DNA from: Deltaproteobacteria bacterium
Lineage (GTDB): Bacteria > Desulfobacterota > Desulfobacteria > Desulfobacterales > SpSt-501
Direction of reading: 5' to 3'
Length of the DNA: 50,278 nt
Assembly: GCA_016219005.1 (NCBI GenBank)
Contig: JACRCN010000030.1
Coordinates: 1-50,278, forward strand
Made by a program: the position numbers and the translations under genes. Shown here piece after piece: positions 1 to 8,192 of the stretch (position 1 is the first letter of the stretch; each line of letters begins with the position of its first letter). A model generated the notes under the pieces. That model saw only the letters and a program-made list of their open reading frames with translations, searched no databases and was not told the origin of the DNA.

Positions 1-1
1 C

Positions 2-127
2 CGGGATCCGGCATGCATCATGCACTACTGCCGCAGCGAAGCCGACGTGGACCGCAAGTCCACCGAGCTGTGCCGTTACTGCCGCGTCATGCTCAATGAC
101 GAACTCAAGCGCATCACCGAATGGTGA
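2..127 (+). CDS. C-terminal fragment of a small cysteine-rich protein
   Basis: Frame 2 is open from the window edge to TGA at 125-127 and encodes the last 41 residues of a protein whose start lies outside. The fragment is rich in Cys and His (PACIMHYC early, then ELCRYC about 17 residues later) and ends in a charged helix-like tail. The spacing suggests a metal-binding knuckle. I do not recognise the family and assign no function. It converges on the minus-strand gene that ends at 227. Confidence 0.5.
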   Translation, partial: RDPACIMHYCRSEADVDRKSTELCRYCRVMLNDELKRITEW

Positions 128-226
128 GAAACGCCGGGGGGCGTATGGCCAAAGCGTAAGGCCGCTTCAGACGAAAATACCCTCGCTGCGAGCGGAATTT
201 CATATGAATGGAACGGCTGCGATTTT

Positions 227-1153
227 TCACGTGTGCAGGAAGGCCGCCGTCAGGGTCCGCCACCCCAGCCGCGGAAGGTGGCCGAAGATATCGCTTCCCA
301 GGTGCCCGCCGTCCGTTGCCAGCGGTCCCGCCTTTTCTTCAATCACCTGGTAGAGACGTTCGATCTCCTGATCCAGGAAGCCGGAGGCCTGCTCCCCGAT
401 CATGAGCCGCCTCAGATCCTGGCGGAGATTTCCGGCATGAACCCGCAGCACCCATCCCTCGGTGTAGGGATCCGCGTTGGCGAGGCTCCCACGTTCACGG
501 AGTCTGGGGTTGACGTCCGTCACCACCCCGCCGACCGGTGCGAGCGCCCGCGCCGAATAAACACCGCGGCTGAGGGCAATGGCGGCTGCACCCTGCGTGA
601 ACTCCTTTCCGATGAGAGGTGCTTCGATGCGATCGAGCGGCCCCAGAACCCGTAAAGCGAAGTCATCGAGGCCGATCCTCACCGTGGCGTCTTCTTCGAT
701 TTTCACCCAGCAGTGTCCTGCGTGCAGGTAGTAGCCCTGGGGGATCTTGACGCCCTTGACGTCGAGGACATCGACCGGCCGGACAACGGCAAACACGGTG
801 AACTGATCGTTGAAATACTGATCGAAGTCGCAGTTGCCGCACTGATAGTCGTGGGAGCAGGCCCGAAAGGCGATGCGTCCTTTCATATGGTGCAGACAGG
901 GACGCTGCCACGGTGCCAGCGCTTTCAGCTTGTCTTTCCAGGATACGATCGCTCCGCGCTTTCCGCCGAAAACTTTCCCCGCGTCCCGCAGCAGCCGGTT
1001 CTCACGAGCCGTCCGGCGCAGCGCGCGGTCGTAATGGCAGGCCGTGCATTCATAGGCGTTGGTGCAGATTCTCCTGGGCACAACACCGGCCTGCATCCAG
1101 ATGCAAGGCGGTCTTTTGCCGCCGGTCCCGTTCATCGGATGAATTGTCATCAT
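227..1153 (-). CDS. GcvH-like protein with two four-Cys modules, copy 1
   Basis: A 308-residue protein. The start is the first of two adjacent ATGs, behind a G-rich Shine-Dalgarno in the context GGGGGGTATTCACC; a longer frame upstream has no such signal. Residues 17-39 form a C-X12-C-X5-C-X2-C module (C17, C30, C36, C39), and a second module of identical spacing starts at PCLHHMKG. The C-terminal half resembles the lipoyl-type fold of glycine cleavage H protein, including APVGGVVTDVNP and the downstream DPYTEGW. The ESVKA segment that carries the lipoyl lysine is absent: aligning on APVGG puts Val where Lys is expected. It is paralogous to the next gene and probably co-transcribed with it. 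An electron-transfer or regulatory scaffold role is possible but unproven; ordinary glycine cleavage is unlikely. Confidence 0.8.
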   Translation of the reverse strand: MMTIHPMNGTGGKRPPCIWMQAGVVPRRICTNAYECTACHYDRALRRTARENRLLRDAGKVFGGKRGAIVSWKDKLKALAPWQRPCLHHMKGRIAFRACSHDYQCGNCDFDQYFNDQFTVFAVVRPVDVLDVKGVKIPQGYYLHAGHCWVKIEEDATVRIGLDDFALRVLGPLDRIEAPLIGKEFTQGAAAIALSRGVYSARALAPVGGVVTDVNPRLRERGSLANADPYTEGWVLRVHAGNLRQDLRRLMIGEQASGFLDQEIERLYQVIEEKAGPLATDGGHLGSDIFGHLPRLGWRTLTAAFLHT

Positions 1154-1246
1154 GGTGAATACCCCCCCATGGCTGTTGACGGCGCGGTACAGGCTATGCG
1201 CTCGGCACCGGCGATGGGGCCGCGCGCGGGATTCCTCCAACCTCCC

Positions 1247-1277
1247 GGCGGCTTCCGTCGACCGCCGTTAAGCCGCC
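1247..1277 (-). repeat. Perfect 8-bp inverted repeat between the GcvH-like genes
   Basis: GGCGGCTT at 1247-1254 and AAGCCGCC at 1270-1277 can form a GC-rich hairpin with a 15-nt loop. It begins 4 nt after the stop of the upstream GcvH-like gene. No T-run follows on either strand, so an mRNA-stabilising or processing hairpin fits better than an intrinsic terminator. Confidence 0.45.
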
Positions 1278-1280
1278 GCC

Positions 1281-2276
1281 TCACGTGCGCAGGAACGCCC
1301 GCGTGAGCCGGTTCCATCCGAGGTCGGGGAGGTTGCCATAGATGTCATCGGTCAGATAGCCGCCGTCGGCCGCAAGCGGTCCGGCAACCTCCTCAATCAT
1401 CTGCTCGAGGCGGCCGACTTCATGGGTCATCCAGCTCAGGCTCTGCTGGTCCGTCATGAGCTTGTTCATGGTGCCCTTTATGTCCGGTGACCGGACCATG
1501 AAGAGCCATCCGTCGCCATAGGGCTCGCGGTTGGCCGTGCCGGGGTTCTCCCGCACCTTGGAATTGACCTCCACGATGACCCCGCCCACCGGTGAAAGCA
1601 TATCCGCCAGGTTCCCCTTTCGGTTGAGACCCCAGCCGACCTTGCCCTGGTCCAGCTCTTTGCCCATAAGCGGAAGGTCGAATGCATCGGCTGTTCCGAG
1701 AAGTTTCAGAGAGAAATCGTCCAACCCGATACGGATACAGCCTCCATTTTCGACCCGCGCCCAGGCATGCCCGTCATGAAAATAATAGTCCATGGGCACG
1801 TCGAAGCCTTTAATCTTTTGTACCTCGGTGGGCCGACTCTTGCACTTGGCGGTCCAGACATCTTCGAAGAACTGATCGAAATCGCAGGTCGCGCATACGT
1901 AGTCGTAGGCGCAGGTGCGTTGGGGGATCCTGCCCGTGAGGGAGTGCCGGCAGACCCGGTCCAATCCCGGCCGCAACCGCATGGCCGCCTGCCAGCTGAT
2001 CTGCTTGCCGCTTCCGGATTTCTCCGCCATGGCGTGATCGTACGTGCAGGTGGCGCAGTCGTAGAAGTTGGTGCAGTTCTTGAATTTCACGGCGCCGGCC
2101 TGCATCCAGAGGCAGGGGTGGGATGCCTTGGCCTTCTGATCGGGCTTCACCAGCCACGCCTGGCCGCCGAGCACAGTGGTGATTTCCTTGCGGGAGGTTT
2201 CTCCGGCTTGTCCCTTGCGGTAGGTGGAACCGTAACCCAGGCCGGCTCTCCGGGTTTCCTTCAATTGATCGGTCAT
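1281..2276 (-). CDS. GcvH-like protein with two four-Cys modules, copy 2
   Basis: A 331-residue paralogue of the gene at 227-1153, transcribed just upstream of it. The ATG at 2276 is chosen because AAGGAGGGG lies directly before it. Two C-X12-C-X5-C-X2-C modules are present (PCLWMQAG and VCRHSLTG), followed by a GcvH-like lipoyl-fold domain with LSPVGGVIVEVN and EPYGDGW. The lipoyl-lysine position is again not Lys: aligned on SPVGG it is Gly, with a Lys one residue earlier, so lipoylation is doubtful. Both paralogues end in a conserved GPLA-DGG-L--DI-G-LP-LGW pattern. A sigma-54-like promoter lies 60 nt upstream. Domain architecture is clear; function is unknown. Confidence 0.82.
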   Translation of the reverse strand: MTDQLKETRRAGLGYGSTYRKGQAGETSRKEITTVLGGQAWLVKPDQKAKASHPCLWMQAGAVKFKNCTNFYDCATCTYDHAMAEKSGSGKQISWQAAMRLRPGLDRVCRHSLTGRIPQRTCAYDYVCATCDFDQFFEDVWTAKCKSRPTEVQKIKGFDVPMDYYFHDGHAWARVENGGCIRIGLDDFSLKLLGTADAFDLPLMGKELDQGKVGWGLNRKGNLADMLSPVGGVIVEVNSKVRENPGTANREPYGDGWLFMVRSPDIKGTMNKLMTDQQSLSWMTHEVGRLEQMIEEVAGPLAADGGYLTDDIYGNLPDLGWNRLTRAFLRT

Positions 2277-2830
2277 GGCACCCCTCCTTGGTTGGCGTTG
2301 ACTCAAACCATGGTAGATAGTTACCCATGGTAATGAGCAAGGCCTGTACCAAGGCACAAACCATGCGGGGATAAAAAGCTAACGTATTGAACCTGCACCC
2401 TATTTTGCCGGATACATCTATCGCTTCTCGGAAAACCCTGGCGAGCACTGTCGGCGTTTGCAGCATCCCCTGCGCCAGGGCACACACCCGGGAAGCCTAA
2501 GCCAGGCTGAAAAGGTGTAATTTCAAGGTCATCCGCCAATGTAGATTTTTCCGACTGCCACGTCGCGATTTCCGGCATGATCGCTGAAGAGCGCCAGGAG
2601 AGAGGCGACAGCGGGAATCTCGGTGGCAGAATTTCGTATATGTGCCCGGCCGGGCCGTCTCAAAACCGGGAGGGATTGATCTTACGCTGAATTCTTGATA
2701 TGGCCTTTGCAACTGTCTGCCGTTTGCATCCGATGGATGACTTTTTACACGGGCATAAGGTTTCAGAGCACCTGACACGTCGCTCCGTCATTGATCTGCG
2801 AAGTCCCACTCTTCGGGAAAGGAGAAACGT
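2277..2830. other. Intergenic region upstream of two divergent genes
   Basis: About 550 bp with no convincing gene. The end near 2276 carries the Shine-Dalgarno and a sigma-54-like promoter for the GcvH-like pair. Two CCATGG palindromes about 18 bp apart lie near 2307-2332, close to the inferred start of transcription. The right end carries the AAAGGAG ribosome site of the rubrerythrin-like gene. The middle contains only low-quality frames. Confidence 0.5.
2336..2352 (-). promoter_or_regulatory. Candidate sigma-54 (-24/-12) promoter of the GcvH-like pair
   Basis: On the minus strand TTGGTACAGGCCTTGCT matches the TGGCACG-N4-TTGCW consensus, with GG and GC exactly 12 bp apart and a perfect TTGCT block. 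Transcription would begin near 2325, giving a leader of about 50 nt to the ATG at 2276. No enhancer site or activator gene was identified. Confidence 0.55.
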
Positions 2831-3298
2831 ATGAAGTTCGACAGCCTGGAAGCCATTGTGAATTTCGCGATTGAAAAGGAAAAGGAAGCAATTGAGTTTT
2901 ACTCAAGCCTGAGCAAGGAGGAGGCGTTTTCCGGCACCAAGGAGATGTTTGCGGATTTTGCCAAGGAAGAAGACAAGCACGAGAAGATGCTTCAGGAGTT
3001 CAGGACCAAGGGCCTGACCCAGAGCATGAAGGATTATAAGCTGAAATGGATCAAGGACATCAAGCGCAGCGACTACGTGGTGGATCTCGAATACCGAAAG
3101 GGCATGGCCTATAACGAAATCCTGATGCTCGCCATGAAACGCGAGGAAAAGGCCCTGAAGCTCTACAACGATTTTTTAAAACAAACCGAGACACCCGAAG
3201 GCCAGAAGGTTTTCAAGATGCTCTGCCAGGAGGAAGCCAAGCACAAGCTCGCCCTGGAGACCATGTACGACGACTACATGGCAAAGATGGGCGATTGA
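2831..3298 (+). CDS. Rubrerythrin-like di-iron (ferritin superfamily) protein
   Basis: A 155-residue, all-helical, charge-rich protein preceded by AAAGGAGAAACGT. It has the four-helix di-iron pattern: an early KEAIEFY glutamate, a first EEDKHEK carboxylate/His motif, a central EEKALKLY helix and a second EEAKHKL motif. These supply the two E-X-X-H-type metal ligands. Length matches the erythrin domain without the C-terminal rubredoxin domain, since no CXXC pair is present. Such proteins reduce peroxide or handle iron in anaerobes. It is more AT-rich than its neighbours and stands alone. The superfamily is secure; the substrate is not. Confidence 0.85.
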   Translation: MKFDSLEAIVNFAIEKEKEAIEFYSSLSKEEAFSGTKEMFADFAKEEDKHEKMLQEFRTKGLTQSMKDYKLKWIKDIKRSDYVVDLEYRKGMAYNEILMLAMKREEKALKLYNDFLKQTETPEGQKVFKMLCQEEAKHKLALETMYDDYMAKMGD

Positions 3299-3316
3299 TT
3301 ATTTTTTTGCAGATTG

Positions 3317-3570
3317 CTATTCATCTGATGCAGCAGTTTGGTCAATATTTTCGAGCTGCTCGTCTATCCACGCGGTATACCGGGCCATGGCATGGCGGAG
3401 GGTCTCCTCTGACGGCTTGATGTAGTGCCGGTCCATTCCCCAGGCTGTGGCCCAGGATCAAATCCCGATTGATCCTGTCCGCCCCCGCCTCAAGCGTGTC
3501 AGTTTTCAGCGCACGCCGAACGTCCTGCATGGTGATCCCATCAGCCGTGACCGCCAGCAGGTGGGTCCTA
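3317..3570 (-). pseudogene. C-terminal remnant of a phage-type tyrosine recombinase
   Basis: Read on the minus strand, one frame gives a segment with MQDVRRALKTDTLEAGADR and LILGHSLG. The reading then shifts by one base near 3440 and continues as MDRHYIKPSEETLRHAMARY to a TAG at 3317-3319. The LGHSL-G-MD-HYI-PS pattern is the C-terminal catalytic segment of phage-type integrases, with the tyrosine in RHYI. The frame is closed by a stop just upstream, so the N-terminal and core domains are missing. It is a decayed mobile-element gene marking past integration. Identification rests on motif memory. Confidence 0.65.
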
Positions 3571-3875
3571 TATTAGAATCTGTATCCTCTTGCGGATCTG
3601 GTCATTGAAAAAAAGCAGGTCCGGAAGCCCAGCCGCAGGCAGACCGACTTACCGCGCAACAAAAGCAAGGGGTCGGTCGCCGGGCGGAATGAAAAGGTCA
3701 GGCTTCGACGCAGCAACCTTTCCCAGATCAGCCTCCGCTTCAAAATCTACGGCATCAGCCGGGACTGTGGCCATCGAGTGAGCTTATAAGAACAGTCATA
3801 CCAGCCCTCAATTAAGTTCATCTATCCTGTATATATGCAGCACTTTTTCAGCTTGAGGTTTTTGCTGGCAGGCTG
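3571..3875. other. Decayed accessory DNA
   Basis: About 300 bp without an intact gene. The minus strand has a 40-codon frame starting MATVPADAVDFEAEAD near 3775 and ending near 3650. Beyond its stop the same frame continues with protein-like sequence (GLPDLLFFNDQIRKR) towards the integrase remnant. This looks like a broken passenger gene from the same mobile element. I do not recognise the family. Confidence 0.35.
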
Positions 3876-4214
3876 TCAGAGTTTAAGTTCTCTTTCTAAT
3901 CGGTATTTGAAGCCCGCAAAGTTGAACCGATTGCACCGTTCCAGAAGGGTGTCCTTCGATTTGGACCTCTTAAGAGCGGTTCCCTTGAGAATTGCATCTT
4001 CGAGATGTGCACCGCAGAGGAAGGCGCTTCGGAGGTCGGCATCGGAAAGGTTGGTCCATCTGAGGTCGGCTTCCCTCAGGAAGGCGCCCGTGAGATTGGC
4101 TTGCCTCAAGTTGGCCTATGAAAGGGTCGCCCTCTTCAGATTGGCATTTTCGAGGTCGGCATAGCTCAAACCCGCGTTAGGCAGGCATGCTCTCGAAAGG
4201 TTGGCGGATCTCAA
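3876..4214 (-). pseudogene. Pentapeptide-repeat protein remnant with in-frame stop
   Basis: The minus strand encodes consecutive A(D/N)LXX units, for example SYADLENANL, RQANLTGAFL and READLRWTNL. These are the signature of the right-handed beta-helical pentapeptide-repeat family. A TAG at 4116-4118 interrupts the series and no ATG precedes the first half, so the gene is probably inactive. The remaining downstream frame of 77 codons would start at a TTG. The C-terminal part after RSKSKDTLLER departs from the repeat. It begins immediately beyond the stop of the transposase-GspC fusion. Confidence 0.7.
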
Positions 4215-4237
4215 TTTCGGCCTGCAAGCGGCCGCCT

Positions 4238-6121
4238 CTATTTGATGTTGACGTTCAGTGTTTTCATCTGGCCGCGGCGTTCGATCAGAATGGCAAAATC
4301 CCCGCCCAACGCCAGGGCCTGTAAAAGTTCCTCCGCTTTTTCGGGCCTCGTGATCTCCTCGTCGTTCAGGGACTTGACCACGTCTCCGGTCCTCAGGCCG
4401 ATGCGGGCAAGCGGGTTCCCGGGGGCTACGGCGCCCAATCGCAAGCCGTCGGGCTCGCCGTCCTGGAGGTGTTGGGACATGAGTGTTTCCTCTATGAACC
4501 GTCGGGATTCCATCAGCGGTGCGACCGCTTCACGGGAGACATCGAAAGTGAGCGTGCCCTCCTGGTTCTCAGGCAGGTTTGCAGGGAGTGATGGTGTTTC
4601 GTAAGGGTTCAGAAGTGAAGCTGCCTGTACCGGGGGCACTTTGGCCGGCCCGTCCTCCACCGCCAGGCGCCGCCGCTGCCCCCGGTCGGTTTCTATGATG
4701 ATGCTGTTGCGGAGGATCCTGCGGATGACTGCCTTCCCGACGTGTTCATTCTCTCGAAAAATTCCCTGCTCTCGGGTTGTGTTGACATCAATAACGGCGT
4801 AATTCTGCATGGGGTCGCTGGCTACCACCGTTCCAATGAGCTTCAGACCGACATTTTTTTCCGCAACGGGAATTGTAGCGACCGATACCTTTCCGCGCCC
4901 TGAGGCATCCACTGCTTTGGACACCCCGAATAAATTCCGCTCCCAGACCGCATGATAGCCATCGAGGCTCGAAGCTGCGGCCCGCGCATGGCCGATTTCG
5001 GCACCTGCCTCCGGCTGAACGGACGCGTTAGGGCCGTGGTCCGTCTCCGGCCTCTGAGTCTCGAGAAGCTTCGAGGCAATTGTCCACCCGTAGTAGATCA
5101 ACAGACAGACGAGCGCGGCGTTGACGGCGCGGAATATCCATTTTTCCCTGCCTGGAGTCCTTTCGCCCGGTTTTTCGACCCATGGATGCAAGGAGGATGA
5201 GAGAAGTGACACGGCCGGCGGGGGAGCCTCAACTGCCACCGCCGGTTTGGTGTCAATCTTCTCTGCGGTGACCTCTGGCGGCTTCCTGGTCTGGAACGCC
5301 GCGATTGGCGACCGGCTCATGTTAGGAAAACCGGGGAGCTTTGTCTCGGCGTTGTAGCGGGCAAGCCAGGCAGCGAAATCTTTCTGCAGGTCTTTTATTC
5401 TCTGTATATCATCAGAGCGGAAGACCCCGGCCAGGTATTCCGTTCGCACCGTGCGCTCAAAGTTCTCTATAAAGCCGTTTTTTTGCGGCAGCGTACCCTG
5501 GGTTGGCGGGCAAGGCGCGATGCCTTGAGTTTCGAGAAACTTTTGAAACTCGGCTTCGCCGTCGGCGGCGAAGACCATCCCTGGACCGTTTAGGATCGAC
5601 TGCACCACAATCCCGTGTTGCCGGTAGAAGGGGATGGCGTGATCGTCCAGCAGGATTTTCGCTCCGGCGGGGTCTGAGGCTTTTCGAATCAGGGCAAAAG
5701 TCAGGCAGCAGGATGGGTCGATTGCGGCGTGCAGAAATGTTGGCCCGGTCTTTGGAAAGTCCCCGAGGTTGACGATATCCAGGATGAGAAGCGCGCCAGG
5801 CCGGTGGGACTCCATCTGCCGCTCGCGCAGGCATGGATTGAATTTTTCGAGGGCACGCTTCTGCCGGTCGCTGAGATCAACGCCTTCTCTGAGATGGCGG
5901 TCTTCCAGAAAGCTAAGCCGGAGTTCGCGGGTGTGAAGATTATCCTTCAACAGCGTTGATCGAATCGAACTGTCTGAGGCCTCAATTCCTTGCCCCTTCA
6001 GCACGCGGGCCAGACGGAGTATGCCGAGATCCGCGTGCTCCAGCGCGGACGCAAGAACCCTATCCCTCGCCTCGTGGGTGAGGCTTACATTTTTTTTGCT
6101 TCTCCTGCGTGCACGCGCCAT
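4238..6121 (-). CDS. Domesticated IS481-type transposase fused to a GspC-like secretion protein
   Basis: One uninterrupted 627-residue frame from the ATG of MARARRRSKK; a GTG 26 codons upstream is possible, and no strong Shine-Dalgarno decides. Residues 15-75 match the helix-turn-helix part of IS481 transposases (ALEHADLGILRLARVL). Residues 108-280 match the rve/DDE core (LLILDIVNLG, IPFYRQHGI, NGFIENFERT). The first Asp (D115) and the Glu (E219) are present, but the second catalytic Asp aligns with Gly179, so transposition activity is unlikely. After a Pro-rich linker comes one TM helix (about 330-349), then the homology region of GspC (ERNLFGV, VGLKLIGTVVA, about 390-485), then a PDZ domain (about 555-627). 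Predicted topology is cytoplasmic transposase fold with periplasmic HR and PDZ. No other gsp gene is nearby. A membrane-tethered DNA-binding role is conjecture. Confidence 0.85.
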   Translation of the reverse strand: MARARRRSKKNVSLTHEARDRVLASALEHADLGILRLARVLKGQGIEASDSSIRSTLLKDNLHTRELRLSFLEDRHLREGVDLSDRQKRALEKFNPCLRERQMESHRPGALLILDIVNLGDFPKTGPTFLHAAIDPSCCLTFALIRKASDPAGAKILLDDHAIPFYRQHGIVVQSILNGPGMVFAADGEAEFQKFLETQGIAPCPPTQGTLPQKNGFIENFERTVRTEYLAGVFRSDDIQRIKDLQKDFAAWLARYNAETKLPGFPNMSRSPIAAFQTRKPPEVTAEKIDTKPAVAVEAPPPAVSLLSSSLHPWVEKPGERTPGREKWIFRAVNAALVCLLIYYGWTIASKLLETQRPETDHGPNASVQPEAGAEIGHARAAASSLDGYHAVWERNLFGVSKAVDASGRGKVSVATIPVAEKNVGLKLIGTVVASDPMQNYAVIDVNTTREQGIFRENEHVGKAVIRRILRNSIIIETDRGQRRRLAVEDGPAKVPPVQAASLLNPYETPSLPANLPENQEGTLTFDVSREAVAPLMESRRFIEETLMSQHLQDGEPDGLRLGAVAPGNPLARIGLRTGDVVKSLNDEEITRPEKAEELLQALALGGDFAILIERRGQMKTLNVNIK

Positions 6122-6545
6122 TGGTTCAACATGCTGCGGTAATGAGATATAGCATGAACGAAACTGTATCGTAGGTACTAAGATAACACAAAAAAACACA
6201 CAAGAAAGCCGGGAGGTAAAATTAGCTTGCCTCTCGTATTCAGGTTGCCGATATGTCGCCGGTTATGCCACTGTCACCAGTTCATTCGCGTGGGCTTCTC
6301 TTTTATAGATGCTCCGGAGCCTTAAAAAACGAAACCCTCTGGAAGGCGCGCACAAACAAACTGCACGAAAAAATGGCAGAGCCATTGCTGACTCTGCCAA
6401 TATTCCTTGACAACTTACTCCAAGCTATCCGGCCTGCACGCGCTATAATCTACCCACACCGGCATACGCGCTCATCAAACCAGGCCTTTTCGTCTCTTGA
6501 CTGAAGCACTCTTTTTCACCCTGTGAATACATATGCAAGACACCA
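6122..6545. other. Intergenic region upstream of the transposase-GspC gene
   Basis: About 420 bp between two minus-strand genes. It holds an intrinsic terminator for the peroxidase-like gene (6367-6398) and presumably the promoter of the fusion gene. A plus-strand frame of 83 codons at 6253-6504 lacks a ribosome site and overlaps the terminator, so I do not call it a gene. Confidence 0.5.
6367..6398 (-). terminator. Rho-independent terminator of the cytochrome peroxidase-like gene
   Basis: On the minus strand a perfect 7-bp stem GGCAGAG/CTCTGCC with a 10-nt loop is followed by ATTTTTT. It lies about 150 nt past the stop of the gene at 6546-8096 and faces the right way for it. Confidence 0.85.
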
Positions 6546-8096
6546 TCACTTATACGGTGCTGGCGCCTTGGGGGTGTATGTGTCCGTCAACGTTTTCAGG
6601 TAGGCAACGATCGCAGCCTCTTCTTCAATGGTAAGATTCAGGTTCCCAAAGGTTGCGCCTCCTAGACGAGCGCCAAAAGTGGGGCTTCCGGGTTGAAGGG
6701 GGTTGACAAACGCTGGAGCCGGCCAGCAGTTGTTTGCCAAGGCATCCTTTTCCGTCACGACACTATCCGGACATCGCGTCACACCGAATGAGTTCGCCGT
6801 CGCTCCCCCTATTAAACCCGTGTTGTAGAAGTGCACGATGCTCTCCATGCTCTTGAACCAACCGTTATGAGCGTAAGCTTTTATGAAGTCTATGTCTTTG
6901 CGCTTGTCCACGTTGCGCATGGTCGGAGTCTTCTGGAACCCGCGGTGGTCACAGTTTCTTCTAAACCCAATGGCCGTGCATCCACCGTTCGAGTTATCCC
7001 CGTTCACGCCCGTATGGCCCGCAAGCCCCAGGTCGGGATCTATAAATGTTCCATCTTCTTTGAATGTCGGGGGGATCTCCGGGTTTCGGGGCACGCCGAT
7101 GTTGTGGTAGCCGTCATCGGTGTAAAGCTGGCCCAATTCCTCCCCTGTATCAATACCGGGCCTGTCACTGTGACAACCTGCGCACCCTGCGGATTTGCCG
7201 GCGGGATTCAGCGAACTTGTCACTCCATAGAACAAATCATGCCCGAGATTTTCCTGAGCCGTCAGACCGGCTAGAGGGAACTTTTTGTCCGCCTCATTGC
7301 GCAGCGCGATATCGCGCTTGGAGCTGAACGAGTTGAGGTCGGTGGAGGCCTGCCAGGCGCAGACCGCCAGCATAATTCTTTTGAAACTGATGTCGAACGC
7401 CTTCTCCGGGGCGGCCACGTCCGGGGCGCTTATTGCCACCGGGGCCTCGCTGCAATCGATGGGGACTCCCCAGACGAGTTGGTAAAGGGGAGCATATTTT
7501 GCCGACTTGACCTGCTGACAAACGGCTTGCCTCTCAATGTTCTGCTCGACAAGGTTCGGCATAGGATTCAACGCCTGATCCGCCGTCGGCCCTATGAAGG
7601 GGCTGTAATTCGTTTTAAGATCAGCCGGGAGGGCGGTACCGTCGGTAGTAAAAAAGATCTCATCACCGATATGCTTTGTGGCCCCTGCAGGGAAAACTGC
7701 AGAAGCATTACCCTCGGCGCGACCGTTCCAGAAGTTTCCGCCACAGATACCGGGGACACCAAACGGGCAAGGTTTGAAGAGCGGGTCGATGAAGCTCGCA
7801 TAGGCGTTGGTGGGTGGCTTGAGGTTGCCGACCGTGTGCGGGTTGGCACCGGTGATCGCCACTTGATGCAGGTTGACGCCGGAAACGCTTCCCGTCCCGC
7901 CGGTGTCTGGATCGTGGCAGGTGACACACGCCATGCGCGAAGGCGCGGATATTTTGTCAAAGAAGACGAATTTACCCAACTTTTCTATGTTTGTGAGGTT
8001 GGGGCCTGTGTTGCCCGCGGCCTTTGATTGGACGACGGCATACCCAATCACCGCGCACGCCAAAAAAATTGCGATGATAATTTTATTTACTCTCAT
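6546..8096 (-). CDS. Di-haem cytochrome c peroxidase (CcpA/MauG)-family protein
   Basis: A 516-residue exported protein. The first 27 residues form a signal peptide ending near SKAAGN. A first haem site CVTCH lies at 57-61 and a second CAGCH at roughly 310, the two-haem arrangement of bacterial cytochrome c peroxidases and MauG-like enzymes. FVFFDKISA and WNGRAEG around the first site and MRNVDKR after the second fit the family. It is longer than classical CcpA (about 330-350 residues), like the larger MauG-type members. It acts in the periplasm, reducing peroxide or oxidising an unknown partner. It stands alone, with a terminator downstream and palindromes upstream. Family is secure; peroxidase activity is assumed. 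Confidence 0.88.
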   Translation of the reverse strand: MRVNKIIIAIFLACAVIGYAVVQSKAAGNTGPNLTNIEKLGKFVFFDKISAPSRMACVTCHDPDTGGTGSVSGVNLHQVAITGANPHTVGNLKPPTNAYASFIDPLFKPCPFGVPGICGGNFWNGRAEGNASAVFPAGATKHIGDEIFFTTDGTALPADLKTNYSPFIGPTADQALNPMPNLVEQNIERQAVCQQVKSAKYAPLYQLVWGVPIDCSEAPVAISAPDVAAPEKAFDISFKRIMLAVCAWQASTDLNSFSSKRDIALRNEADKKFPLAGLTAQENLGHDLFYGVTSSLNPAGKSAGCAGCHSDRPGIDTGEELGQLYTDDGYHNIGVPRNPEIPPTFKEDGTFIDPDLGLAGHTGVNGDNSNGGCTAIGFRRNCDHRGFQKTPTMRNVDKRKDIDFIKAYAHNGWFKSMESIVHFYNTGLIGGATANSFGVTRCPDSVVTEKDALANNCWPAPAFVNPLQPGSPTFGARLGGATFGNLNLTIEEEAAIVAYLKTLTDTYTPKAPAPYK

Positions 8097-8192
8097 TATT
8101 TCACCTCGCTTTCTCGGATTTTTGGACTATTATAGTTGCTGTTAGAAACGTATACGCCTCTTAAGCACCACCCCCTTTCTTCAGTCAAAGAA

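Noticed and set aside
227-655. Plus-strand frame of 140 codons opposite the first GcvH-like gene
   Set aside because: Antisense to a gene with clear motifs; its translation has no family-like pattern.
2321-2778. Minus-strand frames of 85 and 93 codons upstream of the rubrerythrin-like gene
   Set aside because: No ribosome site, non-protein-like composition, and they overlap the sigma-54-like promoter.
6253-6504. Plus-strand frame of 83 codons
   Set aside because: Runs through a strong terminator of the opposite strand and has no start signal.
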